Shown: positions 9,783-16,677, numbered from the stretch's first letter. The stretch: 63,606 nt of DNA from Streptomyces colonosanans (GCF_001866645.1 NZ_MLYP01000071.1:1-63606), one strand, 5' to 3'. Numbers and translations are program-made. The notes: generated by a model not told the origin, from the letters alone.

Positions 9783-10219
9783 GACGTCCTCGCCTTCCGT
9801 GTCCGCGCGCCGGCTCCGCCGTCCGCGGCACCGCCGGTGAACTCCCGTTCCACCACGGACGTCACCAAAGCGATGACGTCCTCCTTCTCCAGCCCGGCGC
9901 GGCGCGCCCGGGCGGTCCACCGCTGCAACTCGTCCCGCAGCTCGCTGTCCGTCTCGCCCACGCCGAGTGTGCGCAGCACGAATGTGCCGAGCCCCGGACG
10001 CGGTTCGACCAGACCCGAACGTTCCAGCTCCCGATAGGCCTTGAGCACGGTGTTCGGGTTGACGGCGGTGGCCTCCACCACCTCGCGGGCGGTGGGGAGC
10101 TTGTCCCCGGGCCGCAACAGACCGAGCCGTAGCGCCTGTTCGGTCTGCCTGACGATCTGCTGGTAGGTGGGGACCCCGCTGCGTCGTTCGATGCGGTACT
10201 CGATCACTGTCACCACCAC
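9779..10219 (-). CDS. GntR-family regulator, YtrA subfamily
   Basis: 146-residue repressor. The winged helix covers residues 10-80 (GVPTYQQIVRQTEQALRLGLLRPGDKLPTAREVVEATAVNPNTVLKAYRELERSGLVEPRPGLGTFV). The C-terminal region is short, as in YtrA-type members that lack a large ligand domain. The start lies in a run of GTG codons (10219, 10216, 10213, 10207); the first was taken and the exact one is uncertain. It is the first gene of the ABC operon, with a palindromic element immediately upstream, so autoregulation is likely. Confidence 0.9.
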   Translation of the reverse strand: MVVTVIEYRIERRSGVPTYQQIVRQTEQALRLGLLRPGDKLPTAREVVEATAVNPNTVLKAYRELERSGLVEPRPGLGTFVLRTLGVGETDSELRDELQRWTARARRAGLEKEDVIALVTSVVEREFTGGAADGGAGARTRKARTS

Positions 10220-10223
10220 CCTT

Positions 10224-10243
10224 TAACTAATGTGTTAGTGAAA
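10224..10243. promoter_or_regulatory. Putative GntR operator, copy 1
   Basis: Core ACTAA-TGTG-TTAGT is a perfect inverted repeat (10226-10239), five bases upstream of the first possible gntR start codon. A 17/20 match occurs at 7731-7750. Confidence 0.6.
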
Positions 10244-10272
10244 GATAGGAAGTCGATCTTCCCCGTGTCAAA

Positions 10273-10306
10273 CACAGGGGGCGGGGAGGGTGCGCCGCCC
10301 CCTGTG
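10273..10306. terminator. Terminator of the NRAMP gene
   Basis: Perfect 12-bp stem CACAGGGGGCGG / CCGCCCCCTGTG with a 10-base loop, 15 bases downstream of the NRAMP stop codon. Confidence 0.7.
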
Positions 10307-10320
10307 CTCGGCAGGTGGAT

Positions 10321-11964
10321 TCAGTGGCCGAGGGCCACTTCGACGATCTTGACGACGGCCAGGATCATGGCGATCAGCAGGTAGGTGCGCAGCGCACCCA
10401 TGCCGATCTTGTAGCCGGTGGACATGGCCGGCCGGGTCAACGTCTCCAGCGGAGGCATACGCCAGGTGTCCCGGCCGGTGCGGTCCACCGGGTCCTCCTT
10501 GGAACCCGTACGGCGGCGGGTGAGGGCGTACCCGGCGGCCAGGACGCCGATGATGCCGCAGGCGGCCATGATGTCGAGGATCGTGCTCGCCGTGATGTCC
10601 GGGAAGAGCACCGCCGCGGTCAGGATGACCGACAGCATGACCAGGACCGCGACCACGGCCGAGGTGAAGGCGTTGGTCTTCGGGCCGTTGACCCACGGGC
10701 CCAGGACCGCTTTGTCGTTGCAGAGCAGCAGCAGGAAGACCGACGCGGAGGGCAGCAGGACCCCGGCGAGGGTCTGTACGCCCTCGGTGAGCAGGCCCAG
10801 CGGCGAGCCCGGGATCAGCACGATGGCCGCGGCGGCGGCGACGAGCCCGGCGTAGACGGCGTAGAAGCCCTTCGCGCCGCCCACTTGGCGGTGCAGGGAG
10901 TGCTTCAGGCCGAGCGTGTCACCGATCGCGTAGGCCGTCGACAGCGAGACCGCGAAGGCGCCGATGATCGAGGCGTCCAGCAGCGCGATCGCGAACAGCA
11001 CACCGGGCAGATGGCCGGCGCGTACGGCCAGTCCGTGGGCGATACCGGAGGCGTCCGTGAAGTTCCCGGAGCCGTGCGTCCCGGCGAACGCGGCGGCGGT
11101 GAAACCCATCATCGCGGCGGCGCCGACGACCACGACGGCGATACCGATCCACAGGTCGGCCTTCTCGTACCGCATGAATCGCGGGGTGATCCGCTTGTCG
11201 ATCACGTACGACTGCTGGAAGAACAGCTGCCACGGCGCCACCGTGGTCCCGACGATCCCGATGATCAGCAGCATCACGGTCGACAGCTGACCGGTGCCGC
11301 CCGGCATGGTGGGGACGACGAAGTCGCGAGCCATCTGCGAGGTGGCCGGGTGGACCATGAAGTAGATCGGCACCAGCAGCAGCGAGGCCGCGCACAGGGT
11401 GATGGCCACCCGTTCGAAGCGGCGGAACGAGCCGGTGAATGCCGACGCGATGATGACCCCCGCGGCGAGCACGACCGCGGCCGTCCTGGGCAGGCCCAGG
11501 TAACCGGCCGCCAGTGTGATTCCGATGAACTCCGTCACCAGGGTGAGGGCGTTGAGCAGGAACAGGTCGATCACGCTGAACGCGCCCCAGAACTTCCCGA
11601 AACGCTCCAGGATCAGGCGGGCGTGCCCGACACCGGTCACGACCCCCAGTCGCAGCACCATCTCCTGGTTGACGTACAGCACGGGGATGAGCAGGAGCAG
11701 AGTCCACAGCAGGTGGGTGCCGTAGTCCTGGCCGGCCTGGCCGTAGGTGGCGAAGGCGCCGGCGTCGTTGTCGCCGACCATCACGATCAGACCGGGGCCG
11801 ATGATCGCCAAGAGTGTCCGCAGCTTGGCGGTCGGGCCCGTGCGCGGTGCGGTGTCGTCCAGCCGGATGGTGCCCAGCGCACCGTGGATGTCTCCGGTGT
11901 GCGCTTCGTCGAGCACCGCCGTGCGGTGTGCCTCGGCGGTTGCGTGCGCGGTCGAACGTGTCAT
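10321..11964 (-). CDS. NRAMP-related divalent cation (probably Mg2+) transporter
   Basis: 547-residue inner-membrane transporter with about 11 hydrophobic segments after a 45-residue N-terminal tail. It has the NRAMP fold, but the canonical metal-site motifs differ. TM1 reads GDNDAG (residues 64-69) where Mn/Fe transporters have DPGN. TM6 reads APW (243-245) where they have MPH. Loss of the TM6 methionine and its association with a Mg2+ riboswitch are known features of the NRAMP-related magnesium transporters. The M-box upstream here agrees with that. The ATG at 11964 has GGGAGG upstream; the codon at 11988 is rejected. Expression is likely controlled by the riboswitch, a leader peptide and a start-site hairpin. 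Confidence 0.88.
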   Translation of the reverse strand: MTRSTAHATAEAHRTAVLDEAHTGDIHGALGTIRLDDTAPRTGPTAKLRTLLAIIGPGLIVMVGDNDAGAFATYGQAGQDYGTHLLWTLLLLIPVLYVNQEMVLRLGVVTGVGHARLILERFGKFWGAFSVIDLFLLNALTLVTEFIGITLAAGYLGLPRTAAVVLAAGVIIASAFTGSFRRFERVAITLCAASLLLVPIYFMVHPATSQMARDFVVPTMPGGTGQLSTVMLLIIGIVGTTVAPWQLFFQQSYVIDKRITPRFMRYEKADLWIGIAVVVVGAAAMMGFTAAAFAGTHGSGNFTDASGIAHGLAVRAGHLPGVLFAIALLDASIIGAFAVSLSTAYAIGDTLGLKHSLHRQVGGAKGFYAVYAGLVAAAAAIVLIPGSPLGLLTEGVQTLAGVLLPSASVFLLLLCNDKAVLGPWVNGPKTNAFTSAVVAVLVMLSVILTAAVLFPDITASTILDIMAACGIIGVLAAGYALTRRRTGSKEDPVDRTGRDTWRMPPLETLTRPAMSTGYKIGMGALRTYLLIAMILAVVKIVEVALGH

Positions 11965-11970
11965 GTCGTA

Positions 11971-11998
11971 CCTCCCGAATCCCCCCAAAAGGGGGAGG
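11971..11998 (-). promoter_or_regulatory. Hairpin able to sequester the NRAMP ribosome binding site
   Basis: On the transcript, CCUCCC (11998-11993) is perfectly complementary to GGGAGG (11976-11971), the Shine-Dalgarno sequence of the transporter. An intervening run of G residues (11986-11981) offers a competing pairing partner, so two mutually exclusive structures are possible. Confidence 0.5.
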
Positions 11999-12113
11999 TC
12001 AGGGGCGCGTGGAAGCCATTCCCCGCGCGGAGTGCGCAGGACGGCGGCCCGTGGCGGCCGAGAGGCCGCACGGATGCGCGAGACGCGGCGGGAAAGCCGC
12101 GCGGGGAAGGTGG

Positions 12114-12188
12114 TTACCGCGTGCCGGAAGAATGCGAGGACAAGCGGGGATGGGGCCGACTGTGGCCCGGACTACTACTGCAGTCCAT
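12114..12188 (-). CDS. Leader peptide ORF, M-box side (MDCSSSP...)
   Basis: 24-codon ORF between the M-box aptamer and the transporter gene. It starts MDCSSSPGH and has a strong GGAGG eight bases before the ATG. Cys-Ser-Ser-Ser is written TGC AGT AGT AGT, rare serine codons for this GC content. The 15-base string CTGCAGTAGTAGTCC is repeated in the ORF at 13081-13158, also just after its start and with the same 8-base Shine-Dalgarno spacing. The position suggests a regulatory upstream ORF in the expression platform. The mechanism is unknown. Confidence 0.6.
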   Translation of the reverse strand: MDCSSSPGHSRPHPRLSSHSSGTR

Positions 12189-12285
12189 GTCTCTCGCCTC
12201 CTTCCGGCCGGGACGCGACACGCGCGCGTCGTCAACGGCTCGGCAAGGAGCGGACCGGCCCGCACGAGCGACCGGCTCACCCCAA

Positions 12286-12440
12286 CTCGTCAGAGCTTTG
12301 GCACTCCACGGCGTAATCCCCTTGCGAGGGAAGCCACTTGGGGTCACCCCTTAGGTCGGGGAGACCTGTCCTGACCCTGGGCGTCTCTCGACGTCGTGGG
12401 GTCAGTGGCCTGTGTCCGTGAAGACGCCTCACCGAACGAG
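12286..12440 (-). promoter_or_regulatory. M-box (ykoK leader) Mg2+ riboswitch
   Basis: About 155-nt aptamer on the minus strand. P1 pairs CUCGU (12440-12436) with ACGAG (12290-12286). The conserved M-box strings GGUGAGGC, AGAGACGCC (12388-12380) and CAAAGCUCUG (12300-12291) occur in order, and a CUGACCC/GGGUCAG stem (12405-12399 / 12377-12371) frames the GACGCC loop. The family binds several Mg2+ ions and shuts down Mg2+ transporter genes when Mg2+ is plentiful. It precedes a leader-peptide ORF and the NRAMP-related gene. The roughly 95 bases from 12189 to 12285 can form GC-rich hairpins but show no classic terminator with a U-tract. Confidence 0.85.
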
Positions 12441-12461
12441 GTGCCTCTTCAAATCCCACAA

Positions 12462-12492
12462 AGTGTAGCCCTACGCTTGCGTGATCACGCAA
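12462..12492 (-). promoter_or_regulatory. Promoter of the riboswitch-transporter transcript
   Basis: A -35-like TTGCGT (12492-12487) is followed by TACACT (12467-12462) with 19-base spacing; GCTACA two bases earlier would give 17. The start would fall just before the M-box P1 stem. The -35 is part of the palindrome at 12477-12492. Confidence 0.5.
12477..12492. promoter_or_regulatory. 16-bp perfect palindrome overlapping the -35 of the M-box promoter
   Basis: TTGCGTGATCACGCAA is perfectly self-complementary and covers the proposed -35 hexamer. This is the expected placement for a repressor operator. The regulator is not identified. Confidence 0.5.
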
Positions 12493-12516
12493 CTTATTGG
12501 AGGACTCTTTACACGG

Positions 12517-12777
12517 TCATGAGCCGAGGGGGGATGTCCGGACCACCCAGTCGTCGATCACACCGATCTCCACACGGGCGTCCTGGGCAAGGTCGCCGCG
12601 CGCCACGCCGGCACACCAGGCGGTGAGGACGGCGCGCCGCAGATCCTCCGCGCGCGTCGTCAACCCGATCTCGCGGGCCTCCGCGGACGCCGCCGTCAGG
12701 GCGGCCGCGTCCTCGGTCAGCCGTTGTACCGCCTGGCGCACCGCGAGGCGCGCTTCCTCCCGCCGTCGGTCGTACAT
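12517..12777 (-). CDS. Small helical protein of unknown function
   Basis: 86-residue protein, predicted mostly helical and charged (YDRRREEARLAVRQAVQRLTEDAAAL), with WCAGVA and IDDWVV segments in the second half. It has no signal peptide or membrane span. GGAGG lies five bases before the ATG at 12777. It follows the 61-residue hydrophobic gene by 32 bases on the same strand, so the two are probably one operon. Its stop lies 24 bases before the palindromic promoter of the M-box transcript. Family not recognised. Confidence 0.65.
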   Translation of the reverse strand: MYDRRREEARLAVRQAVQRLTEDAAALTAASAEAREIGLTTRAEDLRRAVLTAWCAGVARGDLAQDARVEIGVIDDWVVRTSPLGS

Positions 12778-12809
12778 TTCCGCCTCCAGGGGGTCGTGCC
12801 GTCGGTCGG

Positions 12810-12995
12810 TCAGTCGTGCGCGGTCGACCGGGCGATCTTGAAGCCGATCTCCAGGATGCGCACCAGCAGCCCGACACCGTAGGCGTCGGCCACGGCCACG
12901 AGGATCGCCGGCAGGGCGACCGGCAGCAGCAGACGCAGACCGTGCTCGGCCACCGTGAGAACAGGGATGCGGGGCAGCGTGATGTTGATCGTCAT
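12810..12995 (-). CDS. Small hydrophobic protein of unknown function
   Basis: 61-residue protein with one long hydrophobic stretch (about residues 20-50, LRLLLPVALPAILVAVADAYGVGLLVRIL), interrupted by an acidic residue and a Gly-containing turn, so it is a single span or a helical hairpin. It ends with a basic-amphipathic tail. The ATG at 12995 has GGAGG six bases upstream. It is first of a two-gene unit and is preceded, 85 bases upstream, by a leader-peptide ORF related to the one in front of the NRAMP gene. A role in ion transport or its regulation is only inference from context. Confidence 0.65.
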   Translation of the reverse strand: MTINITLPRIPVLTVAEHGLRLLLPVALPAILVAVADAYGVGLLVRILEIGFKIARSTAHD

Positions 12996-13080
12996 GGCGG
13001 ACCTCCGCCTGATCGGCACCCGGGGCGAGTCGGCGGCGCGCGTGCGATCGCCGCCCGGCGTATCCAGCCGAGGCAGGCCG

Positions 13081-13158
13081 TCAGACGGAGTGGTGCCCGC
13101 CGCCGGGCGCCTCGGGTGCTACGGAATGGGAGCTGGGACTACTACTGCAGGGATCCAT
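13081..13158 (-). CDS. Leader peptide ORF, sister copy (MDPCSSSP...)
   Basis: 25-codon ORF starting MDPCSSSPSSH and ending GGGHHSV. GAGGAGG ends eight bases before the ATG. Shared with the ORF at 12114-12188 are the Met-Asp start, Cys-Ser-Ser-Ser-Pro encoded by the identical 15-base string CTGCAGTAGTAGTCC, a following His, and the same ribosome-binding geometry. The rest diverges, so the conserved start region is probably what matters. It lies upstream of the 61- and 86-residue small-protein genes. Confidence 0.55.
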   Translation of the reverse strand: MDPCSSSPSSHSVAPEAPGGGHHSV

Positions 13159-13193
13159 CCCGCTCACCTCCTCGCGCTCTCAGCGGTCACATC

Positions 13194-13220
13194 GGGCCAG
13201 GATGCGATGCACCCTGGCCC
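13194..13220. terminator. Terminator of the PAP2 gene
   Basis: Perfect 8-bp stem GGGCCAGG / CCTGGCCC with an 11-base loop, about 80 bases past the PAP2 stop and just before the leader-peptide ribosome binding site. Confidence 0.55.
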
Positions 13221-13298
13221 AGGTTACGCCTCGGATCTCGCCACGACAGCCCGGTCACGGACGGTGTCCGGTGGGCGCCGAACGGGTGGCGAGGCCGA

Positions 13299-13910
13299 CT
13301 AGGCGGCGAGCAGCGGACGCAGCGCCCCGCCGCGCAGCCGCTCCACCAGGGGTGCGCACAGACGGCGCCCCACCAGAACGACCACAAGGGCGACGACGGT
13401 TCCCACCAGGGCGCCGACCGCGACATCGTGGGGGTAGTGGGCGCCGACGTAGACGCGCGAGGCTCCCATCGCCACGGCCGCCAGCAGCGAGACCGCCCCC
13501 AGCCGCCGGTCGACCAGGAAGAGCGCCGCGGTGAACGCGAAGGCCACGGTGGTGTGGTTGCTGGGGAAGGCGTAGTCGTCCACCGGAGGGCAGGCCTCGA
13601 CGAGGAAGGCATGGGGGAGGGCGCGGCAGGGGCGGGGCTCCTCGAAGACGTTCTTGATCCCGCTGTTGACGACATATGCGAGCACGACGGCGAACGGTAT
13701 GGACAGGACGGCGGCCATGACCGTGCCCCCCTGACGGCGGGCGCGCCACCATGCGACCAGCAGCAGGACCGCGAACAGGCCCATGCCGTAAGTGGTGTAG
13801 GCCGACACCGGCTCGTTGAGCCAGTGGGTGTGGCGGGCCAGGTCGGTGACGTCGGTGTACAGACCGCCGTCTATGGACGCGCCGTCGAGCGCGGTCGAGG
13901 AGGAAGTCAT
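13299..13910 (-). CDS. PAP2-superfamily lipid phosphatase
   Basis: 203-residue membrane phosphatase with about five hydrophobic segments. All three PAP2 motifs are present: KNVFEEPRP (KX6RP), FPSNHTT (PSGH-like, with Asn for Gly) and SRVYVGAHYPHDV (SRX5HX3D). Members remove phosphate from lipid phosphates or undecaprenyl diphosphate outside the membrane. The ATG at 13910 was chosen over 13982 because the upstream part is not family-like and a GGAG lies nearby. Confidence 0.88.
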   Translation of the reverse strand: MTSSSTALDGASIDGGLYTDVTDLARHTHWLNEPVSAYTTYGMGLFAVLLLVAWWRARRQGGTVMAAVLSIPFAVVLAYVVNSGIKNVFEEPRPCRALPHAFLVEACPPVDDYAFPSNHTTVAFAFTAALFLVDRRLGAVSLLAAVAMGASRVYVGAHYPHDVAVGALVGTVVALVVVLVGRRLCAPLVERLRGGALRPLLAA

Positions 13911-14060
13911 CAAGTGGAACTCCGAGCCGTGGTTCAAGTGCGGGCACGCCCCGGGAAACGCGCAGCGGCACAAGGCGGACACCTTGGTGAAGGGGAGGCG
14001 TCCGAGGCGTGAACATCTACAGGCAAGTAGACGCTATCAGGCGGAGATCGGGTTGAGTCA

Positions 14061-14200
14061 CTAGTGCCGCGTCAGGCAGCGTTTGCCCGTTGAGGAGCGG
14101 CGTCGTGGGGGCACCTCCCGCTCTGGGGGTCCCCCCGCTCGAGCGGAGTCGAGAGTGGGGGAGAAGCCGAGAGTGGGGGAGCGTGCTCTCGGTGTGCGAC
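14061..14200 (+). repeat. Dispersed repeat copy 2, interrupted by a REP-like palindrome
   Basis: 14061-14103 matches copy 1 (74-32, minus strand) at 39 of 43 positions. Copy 1 then continues to GTGCTCTCGG within a few bases. Here that string is at 14183, so about 75 bases have been inserted. The insert (about 14107-14180) contains GGGGGTCCCCCCGCTCGAGCG and two GAGAGTGGGGGAG strings, the REP-like palindrome also seen at 17642-17680. This is a repeat within a repeat. Confidence 0.6.
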
Positions 14201-14205
14201 CAACG

Positions 14206-14335
14206 CCCGGTGCATCGTGTCCGGGAGAGCCTGGGGCGGACGGGGCCCGAACGGTGGTGCGGCGTAAGGGATGCGCAGGAACGGCGCCTCGCCGTCCGCG
14301 GACAGACTGCCGCGGACGGCGCCCTGCACAGTGGT
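14206..14335 (-). pseudogene. Carboxylesterase type B, N-terminal fragment
   Basis: The minus strand encodes QGAVRGSLSADGEAPFLRIPYAAPPFGP-RPPQALPD. This is recognisably the N-terminal strand and IPYAAPP motif of type B carboxylesterases (usual length about 500 residues). The open frame runs into the dispersed repeat and stops at 14072, so only about 40 residues of homology survive. The repeat appears to sit at the truncation point. There is no usable ribosome binding site. Confidence 0.45.
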
Positions 14336-14343
14336 TCAGACCG

Positions 14344-15375
14344 TCACGCCGACAGAATCCCCCGCAGCGCCGCGCCGAACTCGTCGGGGCGTTCCAGGTG
14401 CACCGCGTGTCCGGCGCCCGGCACGGCGACCTCCCGTACCAGGCCGCCCGCCTCCGCGTAACGGTTCAGGACGTGGCGTGTCTGCGCCACCATCGGCTGG
14501 GCCGGGGTACCGTCCCAGCCCGGCAGCGCGCCCATCGAGCCCAGGTGTGCCAGGTCGAACATCGAGGTGTCCGAGACGATCACGTCGTCCTCGCCGCGGA
14601 TCCACAGCACCGGCGGCTTGGGGTCGATCAGATGCAGTTCGTCGATGCGGAAATGGAGCGGGGAAAGGGAGTTGAGGACCCCACGGGTGCCGGGGGCGAC
14701 GCCCGGCCAGGCCGTCGACGCCACACTGTCGCCAGGGTAGTGGTCATCGCCGATACGCGTGGTGAGCATGGACTCGACGTACGTGTCCTCGTGCTCGGGG
14801 CGGTGCGGGGGCTTGACGTAGGTGCTCGCCAGGACGGAACGGGGTGAGAACGGGGAGTCCTCACCGCGGTCGCCCTTGGTGAGCCGCGCGACGAACTCCG
14901 GGTTGACCGTGCCGCCGCCCGAGCCCGCCCCGTCCTTCGAGTTGAGGGTTCCGTCCACCCCATGCGTACCGCCGAAGCCGTACGGGGAGACCGGGTTGAC
15001 GAGGGTCAGGGAGCGCACCGCGGCCGGGTGGTCGCACAGGTACTGCATGATCACGCCCCCGCCCATGGACCAGCCCACCAGGTGAGCCCGGTCGACCCCG
15101 AGCGCCGCCAGCAGCGAGGCGAGGTCGTCGGCATGGTCACGCAGGCCCCGCGTCGCGTCGACGGGCAGCGGGTCGGTGCCGCCGAAGCCGCGCAGGTCCG
15201 GTGCGATGGGGCGGTAGCGGTCCGGGAGGAGGGACAGGGCGGTGTCCCAGAAGGCGGAGGAGGAGACGTTGCCGTGGACGAAGACGACCGGTTCCCCTTC
15301 GTCGCGGACCTCGCAGATCTGGACGGTGAGACGATCGGTGGGCACGCGGCGGGTGCGGATGCTGCTCGCTGTCAT
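14344..15375 (-). CDS. Alpha/beta-fold hydrolase
   Basis: 343-residue hydrolase. HGNVSSSAFWD carries the oxyanion-hole HGN, DLRGFGGTDPLP precedes the nucleophile elbow GWSMGG, and the catalytic His is in GAGHAVHLERPDEF. A Gly/Ser-rich insert (DGAGSGGGTVN) lies in the lid region. The Asp is probably in WIRGEDDVIVSD. It has no signal peptide, so it is cytoplasmic. It starts with ATG 12 bases after the secreted lipase-like gene and is probably co-transcribed. The substrate is not predictable. Confidence 0.88.
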   Translation of the reverse strand: MTASSIRTRRVPTDRLTVQICEVRDEGEPVVFVHGNVSSSAFWDTALSLLPDRYRPIAPDLRGFGGTDPLPVDATRGLRDHADDLASLLAALGVDRAHLVGWSMGGGVIMQYLCDHPAAVRSLTLVNPVSPYGFGGTHGVDGTLNSKDGAGSGGGTVNPEFVARLTKGDRGEDSPFSPRSVLASTYVKPPHRPEHEDTYVESMLTTRIGDDHYPGDSVASTAWPGVAPGTRGVLNSLSPLHFRIDELHLIDPKPPVLWIRGEDDVIVSDTSMFDLAHLGSMGALPGWDGTPAQPMVAQTRHVLNRYAEAGGLVREVAVPGAGHAVHLERPDEFGAALRGILSA

Positions 15376-15387
15376 GGTGCGGTTCCT

Positions 15388-16677
15388 TTACGAGAGCCAG
15401 GTGGCGATCTGGGCGGCGGACGAGGTGTTCCATCCCAGCTCGAGATGGTTGGCGCCGGCGATGGTGGCGGTGCCGCCGACCGTGGGGATCCCGGTGGTGT
15501 CGAGCGCGCTCGCGGTGAAGACGACACCGTCGCTGGGGCCGCGGTTCTCGTTGAAGATGCCGACGACGTCCGGGGATCCGCCGGCCAGCAGATACGCGGT
15601 GACCGAGGCGGGTACGCCGGCGTTGTGCAGCGGCGTGATCAGCGATCCGGCGTCGATGGCGGCCTGGATGCCGCTGCCCGCGGTGTAGAAACCCTGGCCG
15701 CCGTGGTACGTCGTGTACCAGTCCTGCGCGGCGCCGTCGACTCCGTACACCCCGTCCCAGCGGGCCAGCATCTGGCGCTGGCCGGGGTAGTTGTCGTAGC
15801 CGCCGGAGGGGGTCATCGAGAACTCGGGGTGCGCGGTGTACAGGCCGTAACACGTCATGCGCGCGTGCGGGGAGGGGGCGTTGACCGTTCCTCCGCACTC
15901 GGGCCAGATGGAGAAGTCGTGCGCCCAGCCGTGCGCGTACGGGTAGTCGTAGCCGCCGTTCGGGCCGCCGACGGTGATCAGCTTGCGCACGTCACCGGCG
16001 TACGCCCGTCCCCAACTCGGCTTCAGTGACGAGACATACGCGCGGGCCGACATCTCGCCCTTGCTCCAGCCGACCAGGTCGACCTTGCCGACGCCCAGCT
16101 TTGCCTTGATGGCGGCGATCGCGTCACCGACGATCTGCGCCTGCATCAGGTTGTCGCCCTGCTTGTGCGCGAAGCCGACGGCGAAGACCCGGTAGCCGCG
16201 CGAGGACAGATACTGCATCAGCCCGGTGGACGGGCAGGACAGCGCGCCGCAGCCGTAGCCGCCCGTCTCACCCGGATTGGCCCAGGCGCGGTCGGCGTTG
16301 TCGTTCGCGCCGTGGACGAGAAGGACCGGCGTGGTGTGGGTGCTGGTGTTCCAGCCGGGGGCCGAGTAGAGCAGGAAGCGGCCGGAGTACGGGCGGGAGA
16401 CGCCGCCGAAGTACGTCACGCGCTTGCCGTCCTGGTCGCCGCGGCCGTCCGGTGGGTAGCCCTCGGTGCGGAAACCGGTCGTGGTGTCGAGATAACGCTC
16501 CGCGCTCTCCCAGCCGTTGGTGACGGCGGCAGACCCGTAGCTCGCCTCGAGGGTGAGGTAGGAGGGCGGCTCGGCGGCGGACGCGGTGCCGCCGGCGACC
16601 GGCAGCCCGGCCACCACCGCCATCAGGAGGGCGATCGGCAGCCGCCACCGGCCTGCACTGCCTCGTCTGTACCGCAT
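15388..16677 (-). CDS. Secreted lipase/esterase of the alpha/beta-hydrolase fold
   Basis: 429-residue exported enzyme. A Sec-type signal peptide covers residues 1-34 (basic start MRYRRGSAGRWR, hydrophobic core LPIALLMAVVAGLPVA, cleavage near TASAAEPP). The mature part has the oxyanion motif LLVHGAND, a conserved CGALSCPSTG cysteine pair, the nucleophile elbow GWSKG, a candidate acid in GGSPDVVGIF and a His in GANHLELGW. The ATG at 16677 is preferred; the frame open to 16728 lacks the signal pattern. It is first gene of a pair with the downstream hydrolase. Confidence 0.85.
   Translation of the reverse strand: MRYRRGSAGRWRLPIALLMAVVAGLPVAGGTASAAEPPSYLTLEASYGSAAVTNGWESAERYLDTTTGFRTEGYPPDGRGDQDGKRVTYFGGVSRPYSGRFLLYSAPGWNTSTHTTPVLLVHGANDNADRAWANPGETGGYGCGALSCPSTGLMQYLSSRGYRVFAVGFAHKQGDNLMQAQIVGDAIAAIKAKLGVGKVDLVGWSKGEMSARAYVSSLKPSWGRAYAGDVRKLITVGGPNGGYDYPYAHGWAHDFSIWPECGGTVNAPSPHARMTCYGLYTAHPEFSMTPSGGYDNYPGQRQMLARWDGVYGVDGAAQDWYTTYHGGQGFYTAGSGIQAAIDAGSLITPLHNAGVPASVTAYLLAGGSPDVVGIFNENRGPSDGVVFTASALDTTGIPTVGGTATIAGANHLELGWNTSSAAQIATWLS

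Noticed and set aside
12114..12347. 77-codon frame containing the leader peptide
   Set aside because: The upstream part lies inside the M-box aptamer and its 3' flank, with no start signal; only the last 24 codons follow a Shine-Dalgarno sequence.
10315..12354. 679-codon plus-strand frame opposite the NRAMP gene
   Set aside because: Composition (Gly/Arg/Asp/His/Gln repeats) is typical of antisense GC-rich shadows; the minus strand has a full transporter.
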